Of a stretch of 64,000 bases of DNA, positions 12,007-64,000 are shown piece after piece. A program made the translations under genes and the position numbers. The first letter of the stretch is position 1; every line of letters starts with the position of its first letter. The notes beneath the pieces were generated by a model. The model had not been told where the DNA came from, ran no database searches, and was given only the letters and a program-made list of their open reading frames with translations. The stretch lies in NCBI GenBank assembly GCA_946902875.1, contig OX336337.1, positions 3,968,001 through 4,032,000 of the forward strand, given 5' to 3'. The stretch comes from Nematopogon swammerdamellus (lineage: Eukaryota; Arthropoda; Insecta; Lepidoptera; Adelidae).

Positions 12007-12163
12007 ATGGGGAAACCATTTGGTAGCCTGTACTACATTCGTGGTATAGTTTACTACTATCTATCACCACATGAGCAAAGAGCGTTCGCAGGGGCTGTAA
12101 AGCGCGGCATTCCAAACATGTTCAAACACAGAATGTTTCCCCAGATATACTACTGGCTCCCTC
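12007..12163 (+). CDS. UQCRQ paralogue exon 1
   Basis: Residues 1-52 and one base of codon 53; donor ccctc|gtaagt. Confidence 0.85.
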
Positions 12164-12980
12164 GTAAGTTTTGGAAACATTGACTTATATTACTAGCCTA
12201 AGGACGGGCCCATACCAGCAGGTCTATTCTTGTAAATTCTGACAGCGGACTCAGCGCTGATGTGGCGCTGAGAGCCACTTTAGTAAATGGCTCTCAGCGC
12301 CACAACAGCGCTGATTCCGCTGTCAGAATTTACAAGAATAGACCTGCTGGCCACTTGCACTCTATGTACCTACTTGCGCGCATTGTCTACATGCTGCATG
12401 TGCATTTGCTACATGTGCTACAGCTACGAGGAGGCGGTGAGACACCACAGGTGATGTCTCTCGAAGCAGACGTGTAGTAGCCGACGCTAGCCTGCTACAC
12501 AAAATAGTGAACGGCGGCGTGGACTGTCCGGCGCTGGTGGCGAGGATGCCTCTGCACTGCAGCGCCGCAAGGACGCGCCGCCCGCATCTATTTCATGTAG
12601 GATTGTGTCGGACGAACTACGCCAAGTGGTCGACATTAAATCGGTGCATGGCAGCCTATAACGACTGCTTCAGAGAGGTAGATATTTTTAATAAAACATA
12701 AGCAATTTCTAAAAATTGTAAAGAACACTCTGGAGCAGTCTGAATAGGTTGCCAGAAATCCTCCGCAAGGCGTAACGCTATGTATGTATGTATGTTTGGT
12801 AATTACTTCCGTATATATCGGTATAAACTGTGATTATTTCTAGCAATGATACTGGGTGTTGCTACGTACAACGGCGTGGAGCACATGTACCATTTGTCAA
12901 AGAGGAAGAACCCCAAAGATTACGAGAATGAAGTTGACCCGACGCCCCCACAAGAAGAAGAAGAAAAAGATTGCGCTTAA
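12007..12980 (+). CDS. Divergent tandem paralogue of cytochrome b-c1 subunit 8, two exons
   Basis: Joined exons 12007-12163 and 12844-12980 give 97 residues and a TAA stop. It keeps the family core: IRGI near residue 11, LSPHEQRAFAGA (19-30), RGIPNMF, the Leu-Pro-Pro before the membrane segment, and RKNPKDYENE near the C-terminus. It differs strongly elsewhere and adds an acidic tail (PPQEEEEKD). The intron lies at the equivalent Pro codon in the same phase (1) as in UQCRQ, so the copy arose by DNA duplication, not retroposition. There is no stop or frameshift, and the start context (cgaaATGG) is good. I infer a complex III subunit isoform, perhaps tissue-restricted; the expression pattern cannot be read from sequence. 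ATTAAA at 13160 is a weak poly(A) candidate. Confidence 0.85.
12215..12350. mobile_element. Near-perfect hairpin MITE in the paralogue's intron
   Basis: Arms of about 65 bp starting ccagcaggtctattcttgta and its complement, meeting at a loop of a few bases near 12282. No target duplication could be fixed. Confidence 0.75.
12440..12790 (+). pseudogene. LINE C-terminal tail with (TATG)n end
   Basis: The frame encodes RRVVADASLLHKIVNG, then a Cys-Pro, RTNYAKWS and a terminal VDIFNKT, the conserved tail of CR1/Jockey-type LINE proteins. An untranslated stretch and a TATG microsatellite (12781-12796) follow. It is 5'-truncated. Confidence 0.6.
12844..12980 (+). CDS. UQCRQ paralogue exon 2
   Basis: Acceptor atttctag|caatg; residues 53-97 and TAA at 12978-12980. 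Confidence 0.85.
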
Positions 12981-13399
12981 CCGTAATACGATAATGTAAT
13001 TTTTGGTTTCATCGGAAATTGATTCATCCGAATATATGTTAGATTTATTCATTCTGAATTACATTGTTTGTGGTTTATTTTATGGAAACTGGTATTTTAT
13101 TTATTTTATGTAACACCTTGGTGAACTAGGTGCCATGTCATGTCACACCTTTGGTTGCTATTAAAGACAAAACCTGTTCACCTTTTTACAGGACACTGTA
13201 ACGGAAATGGCGACAGTTTATAATTCTGATGTTGGTACTGCAATTAGTTACTTTGCACTACCTAACCGGTGCTGCAGTGTGAATGCAGCTGGAACACGCA
13301 CATAGCCCAGGCTCTTTCTCAGAACAAAATACCAGCATGTATCATGTCATATTGTGGAATATGACATGATAAATGCCGGTGTTTTGTGCTGGATCATGC

Positions 13400-13880
13400 A
13401 AAAATAATTTTTTTATGGAACCTCGACACATTTGGCTACATCAGCTACTACATCTGTGATGTCAGGCCATAACACCTTGGTGAACTAGGTGCCATGTCAG
13501 TGCTTCCCTTCTTTCGTGCCGGCTACACTGAACTGGACGGAAAACAATATCAAACTTTTTATTTTTTTATGGAAACTGACACGGTTGGCTACATCACCTA
13601 CAACATCCGTGATGTCAGCCCATAACAACTTGTGCCACGTCAGCCTTCCCTTCGGTCGTGCCGGCTACACTGAACTGGACGGAAAACAACTATTTACATA
13701 GCCGTTTCGACCGACCTTTCATTCAGTGCGATGGTACCAACCCGGGCGGGTTAAACCCTACCACCTAGTAATATAAGAAGGCGGTCATATCCCTTAATTG
13801 CCTTTTACGACATACACGGGGAGAGATGCAGTGGGGCTATTCTTTTAAAGTACCGGCCCCACACTGTACTAATTTGGTAA
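13400..13880 (+). repeat. Dispersed repeat family A, with an extra partial copy at its start
   Basis: Contains the family marks tggaaactgacacggttggc, ggctacactgaactggacgg, cccgggcgggttaaaccctac and the terminal ggggagagatgcagtggggc. An additional piece of the 5' part precedes it from about 13410, and a fragment lies at 13115-13145. Confidence 0.75.
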
Positions 13881-14018
13881 TACATAGTAGCAATTAATCA
13901 GTGATGAACTATACAACTAATACTAGATCATACTGTGATGTGATGATTCAGCACGTCTGGCTTTAGAAAGAGACAAACCGGTTGTAGAGCGTCGTCTCGT
14001 CTCACACTAACTCCCACG

Positions 14019-14885
14019 CAAGAACGTTAGAAGAGGTAGGGACGTCGGACCTTCTCCGCGCCAGCGTAACACGATATTAGTAAAAACTTACCAATAACAT
14101 TCATCGGTCGCCCGCTGGCCACATAGCGTCAACCTTCCCCCACAGGGGCGCCGACTCCGGGGGTGCTCCGGTGCCAGAGCACCCACAAGAATCCCCACAA
14201 AACCCGCTTTTCGGTAGAGTTTTGTGCAGTAGACAGGCGGGCGTTGGCACAGGGCACGCACAGACAGCCACAGCACAGCACAGACAGAAGTACCTATAGT
14301 CTGTTTTTTTTGGATGACAGAGTAAATTGACGTTTGACTGACATTAGAGTGTTGCACGCTTTGCACTACTAGTGATTGTAGTCGATGAAAATATTATCGA
14401 CTTTTACAAGACACACCTTCAAACATATTACGCGCTACCTGTGGCGCTGTCAACTTAATATTTTTCTAGCTATATTTAGCTGAATATGTTGTCAATTAAA
14501 TCCACAATTAGGTAAATATTAGAGTTTACAGCATTTCATTAGTTAATCAATCGATAAAAGTATCGATAGCAACTACATGCCTATTTAAAATTTGCCAGAA
14601 ACTGGCAACACTCCAGACGTCACTTTACTCCGTCTTAAAAAAAAACAGACTATAGCTACCTATGATCAGTGTATCATGCATGTGGCCGATTTATAATCCA
14701 GTAATTTATCATAGCCCCGAGCGAGAAACCACAATATTTGAAAAAGTTGGCGCCGATGTTCCCCCACCTGATGCCTCCTAATTGGAGCGCGCGCCGTCCC
14801 CTCCGCTACCCACGGAGCCCCGGCGACGCTGGTTCTCATAGAAGTATTGGACAGTCCTACGTCCCTACCTCTTCTAACGCTCTTG
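14019..14885. mobile_element. hAT-like MITE (CAAGAACG ends) interrupted by another element
   Basis: Ends CAAGAACGTTAG and CTAACGCTCTTG are inverted, and the 8 bp direct repeat CTCCCACG flanks them (14011-14018 and 14886-14893). A 224 bp uninterrupted relative lies at 53662-53885; here about 640 bp of extra sequence splits the centre. The 8 bp duplication and CA/TG ends suit the hAT superfamily. Confidence 0.75.
14294..14655. mobile_element. Nested inverted-repeat element inside the hAT-like MITE
   Basis: Inverted ends of about 60 bp (ctatagtctgtttttttt ... cagagtaaa) at roughly 80% identity. The TA at the ends is compatible with a Tc1/mariner-type MITE. It lies within the extra sequence of the 14019-14885 element. 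Confidence 0.6.
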
Positions 14886-14959
14886 CTCCCACGTCTCTGT
14901 GCGACAGTGACAGCGCTCTACAACAGGATTCTTTTTCTAAAACCCGATGTGCATTATGT

Positions 14960-15245
14960 ACTAGCGCGTACTGTACCAATCTGCCGACATACCAAAGTAG
15001 ACGATATTGGACACCGGGTGGCTAAGCTCAAGTGGCAGTGGGCTGGGCAAGTTAGCCGAAGAGACGACAACCGGTATCCTACACTGGCGGCCGTGGACTG
15101 GAAAGCGGAGTGTGGGAAGACCACCCGCCAGGCGGGACGACGACATCAAGTACATCGGCGGAAAGCAGTGGTTCCGTACCGCTGAAGGCCGGGAGGACTG
15201 GAGAAAAATTTGAGAGGCGTATGTCCAGCAGTGGACGCTTACTCG
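14960..15245 (+). pseudogene. RTE-like LINE C-terminal tail
   Basis: Two frames together encode DIGHRVAKLKWQWAGQV, then SVGRPPARRDDDIKYIGG, KQWFRTAEGREDWRKI and a decayed VQQW end. The frame change marks it as dead. Confidence 0.65.
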
Positions 15246-15318
15246 CTGACTGACTGTAGCTGGGATGGTTGCCGATTTATTTACCAGCAAATTGGTTTAG
15301 GATGTTATCAAAAAGACC

Positions 15319-15647
15319 GGCCAAGCGTGAGTCGAACTCGCGCACCGAGGGTTCCGTATCGCCATGATCATGGTCACCGCCACTCACGCCATCTATGGAT
15401 TAGTTCAAATGCTTCATACTCTTTTCGGTAGATGGCGCGCATACACTTTTTAGTTTCTTGTATGGGGGCCCCGTGAATTTTTTACTTTTTCCTATTTTTA
15501 TTATTTTTTGTTATATCGGCCATAATAACACAAATTTCAAAGGGCTACCTATTACGGTTCAAGAGATACAGCCCTTTGGACAGACGGACAGACAGACGGC
15601 GTATGCTTAGTAATAGGGTCCCGTACGATGGACACGGAACCCTAAAA
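15319..15647 (+). repeat. Dispersed repeat family E
   Basis: Good copy beginning ggccaagcgtgagtcgaact and ending ggacacggaacccta. Confidence 0.8.
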
Positions 15648-15859
15648 AATGAAACAAACAGTAGTTTTGTAAATTTTGCATTATATTACTGAAGTGCCTC
15701 AGGTGTGTAGTCCAAGAGTGAAGCCCGCAAGGAGATACACATCTCCAACTCTTACCCGATTTACTCTTAGTACATTGTTTACTATCTACATACATAGTAT
15801 TACAGCTCGTTCTTTTTAAATGCAATTCAACATTACCACCTGAAACATTTTGTATTATT

Positions 15860-16000
15860 AAATGTGGTTACGCGCGAAAAGTGCACATTCGTTATGCGAC
15901 TCAATCGGAACTGTGCAATGTTCAAAACTGCGAAAACGACCGTTCAAAATTTCATATAAGAGCATATTTTGTAATTTAACTCGGCGCGTGCAAAATAGAT
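15860..16000. other. Short intergenic segment, nothing recognised
   Basis: No supported feature. Confidence 0.4.
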
Positions 16001-16008
16001 GAATAAAT

Positions 16009-16312
16009 GGATTGTTCCCAGTAGTCCCCTCTAGCACTGTCCCCCGGGGTGACAACTGGGAATTTTTTTCCCAGTTGTCACCCGGGTGACAAATCTTCCC
16101 AACCGTCCCCTTCCGCTTCGTGCCAGAGGGGACAACTGGGAAACATTTGTCTCAGTTGTCACCCGGGATGACAATTGTTCCCCATTTGTCCCCTCTGGCA
16201 CGAAGCGGAAGGGGACAGTTGGGAAGATTTGTCACCCGGGTGACAAATGGAAAAAAAATTCCCAGTTGTCACCCCGGGGGACAGTGCTAGAGGGGACTAC
16301 TGGGAACAATCC
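16009..16312. mobile_element. 304 bp palindromic MITE with 8 bp TSD
   Basis: Starts GGATTGTTCCCAGTAGTCCC and ends in its complement; the arms pair for most of their length with few mismatches. The direct repeat GAATAAAT flanks it exactly (16001-16008 and 16313-16320). Each arm carries internal tandem or inverted copies of cccagttgtcacccgggtga, so smaller hairpins are nested in the large one. GG ends with an 8 bp duplication fit Merlin-like or hAT-like superfamilies; class is uncertain. Confidence 0.88.
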
Positions 16313-16320
16313 GAATAAAT

Positions 16321-18060
16321 CGGTTTGACATCATTATAATCGTTCGGCGCACAAGTTCAACGTTATTGAGGAGCAAACGCTTACGTAAGCACGTTTACAC
16401 AGCAGAAGGCGATTTCAATCTTAGACAACACAGTTGTCTACTCGAGATAAGTACAAAAAAAAATGTCATAAGTATAGAAAGACAGTGCAAGGGCTGCATG
16501 AAAAGATAATCCAGCGATTTCTTTCAGACACAGTGTTCACCTTTATCACAGGTTCGACATTACACCTACGACAAATATATAATTTAGCTAATTCGTGTAG
16601 CTCCTTCGAGTTAAGGTGAGTGAGTTAGTAAATTTTTGCAAAATGAAGTTTGGAAGTCGGTGCAAGCAAACAGTTGGTGATTTTTGTTTTTTTTTTGTTC
16701 AAAGTGAGAAATTAATATAAAATATTTCCAATACAATTAGTTATGTGATTAATTCGAGAACTCCGTTACAAAGTAAACTCAAAAGCTCGACTCCGCAACA
16801 TCTGAATCGAAGCAACAACGCAATCACTCGCGAAACTTAACATCCGTAATCCTACAACAAAAAAAAAAAAAACTGTCGTGTCGCTTTTAAGTTTACTCAG
16901 AACGGGTCACAATTGAAAGCACAAGACATTCGCCGAAACAGGAGAAAGCATGGCTAAAACTAACTAGGAATGTGTTAATTTCGAATTTCCTATATTTCAC
17001 TGGGTTTATTTATTATGCATGAAGTTGATCATTCTAGTTGCTTTCTTCTATTCCAACGAGCAATGAGTAAAAATATAAATTTCCTCGAGAAGCCGAAGCG
17101 CCGAACGCGACGCTTATTAGTTCACTTGCACCGTAACTCAACATTCAACACTCTCGGTCAAAAGTGGACTACCCCGAACCCGCGGCGGGTAACGTAAAAA
17201 CAAAACTGCAAAAAAAACAATGCATAGTACAAGTGAACTCATAGCGTACGCGCGTCGCATCCATCACAAATGAAATTTTACACCTACAGCCCGCCTCTAC
17301 TCGCTCGCCACAAGCCACAAGATGTTAACCTAAGTAATGCACAAAACATCAAAGTATTAAAAACAATCGCTCGTCCATCTTCCCTAACGAATAAAGTCCA
17401 CAAAAAAGATCACTAAAGTTTCTATGCAAATGCAAGATTAATAATCCTAAAATTGTCAGAAATGCATATGAAAATGCGCAACGAAATAATTGTAACGCCA
17501 TCTATTGGCATGTGAATCATATACTCTTCTTCTTCTTCTTTTTTTAAATAGTGGTAACCAAACGAATAGGAAATTCGTTTATTACTGCCAATCATATAAA
17601 CTCACTTCAGTTCATAAATCAACTGTCACATTTTCAAATATGGAACTCGGCACATATCTACACATTTATGAGTCACTCAGTAGAGTGCAACAGCTGAGTA
17701 ATTTGCAAAACATTGCATTGTAAGGACGATATGGTAAGGTTAGCATAGTAACTGTCGAATACAGTATCGCCGTTCCTCCACGACGTCCATCATGATGACT
17801 GATGATAATTCGTCCGTCGTGACGGAGCGGACAAAAATAAGAAATCAGCTTTTAGAGAACAGCAAACAAGTGGAAAGAGTAAGGGCGTACTCATACGCCG
17901 TACGCATTGGCTGTTCGAAGCCGATGTTTCTTATTTGGGTAAAATGTCTGTACATAACACATCTGACAGATTGCACTCTACTAAATCAGTTGAACGTGTA
18001 AAATGGTGACAATTAAAATTTTGTCGGAGTCGATTTACTCATCGTACATATTAAGCCGCG
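16321..18060. other. No gene seen (1.7 kb)
   Basis: Frames are short and lack domains. Simple-sequence tracts (A run at 16859, TTC repeats at 17525) are the only regular features. Confidence 0.4.
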
Positions 18061-18357
18061 TCTCCTGCGAATGTTTTTTTTTTCAAAACATTACATAGAA
18101 ACATCGAAACATTGGGGTGTGGCCATCCACATTTGTATGAAAACCATAGAGAAGTAATGTTTTTTGTGTATTGTTTCGATAAAACATTCGCGGAAGACCC
18201 AGCTTTAGAAAAGTAAACCCACTTTGAAGTGAAGCATGTTCAAGAGTTAAAACCATATTCTGGGCCTGGAGGTGGTGGGGCGAGAGTCGGCGGCGGCGGT
18301 GTGGCGGCGAGCGTGGGGCGGGGCGTGCCGAGACGGGTCGGACGGACGGGGCCGGGC

Positions 18358-64000
<45,643 letters not shown>

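Overview
This is a eukaryotic, almost certainly insect and most likely lepidopteran, nuclear window. The reasons are multi-exon genes with GT-AG introns, proteins closest in style to insect orthologues, and a dense load of LINE, SINE-like, hAT-like and foldback repeats, several of which I recognise as typical of moth and butterfly genomes. Species cannot be named from the sequence alone. Most lines of open frame are chance or belong to decayed transposons.

Layout. (1) 1-4640: no confident gene, one long inverted-repeat element (3462-4346). (2) 4640-13170, plus strand: two tandem genes for the small ubiquinol-cytochrome c reductase subunit 8 (UQCRQ). The first (exons 4879-5032 and 10953-11047) is canonical and its intron holds a 2.8 kb foldback transposon made of a head-to-head minisatellite. 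The second (12007-12163 and 12844-12980) is a divergent paralogue with the intron at the same codon and phase. (3) 13100-18350: nested MITEs, LINE tails and dispersed repeats, including a 304 bp palindromic element with an 8 bp target duplication. (4) 18358-64000, minus strand: one complete 15-exon HSP110/Hsc70Cb chaperone gene, 827 codons in 2,484 bp spread over 45.6 kb, with its ATG at the last three bases of the window. All exons were rebuilt with consistent phases and no internal stop.

The introns of the chaperone gene hold nearly everything else: a full-length R1/LOA-like LINE with a 12 bp target duplication (20427-26333); a duplicated 100 bp piece of exon 12 tied to a 25 bp minisatellite (32131-33256); an orphan single-exon gene for a secreted or membrane-anchored acidic, probably glycosaminoglycan-bearing protein on the opposite strand (36722-37654) with a recent in-frame 201 bp duplication; a hAT-like element carrying a nested 5'-truncated Jockey insertion (38721-41651); at least five copies of a LINE with an R2-like C-terminal endonuclease region; a large composite foldback structure (48595-51390); and fragments of MULE, Penelope-like, RTE-like, CR1/L2-like and Jockey-like elements.

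The two gene blocks (respiratory complex III subunit and cytosolic Hsp70 nucleotide-exchange chaperone) have no evident functional link. The biological interest lies in the UQCRQ duplication, the orphan proteoglycan-like gene, the exon-12 duplication and the unusual palindromic mobile elements.
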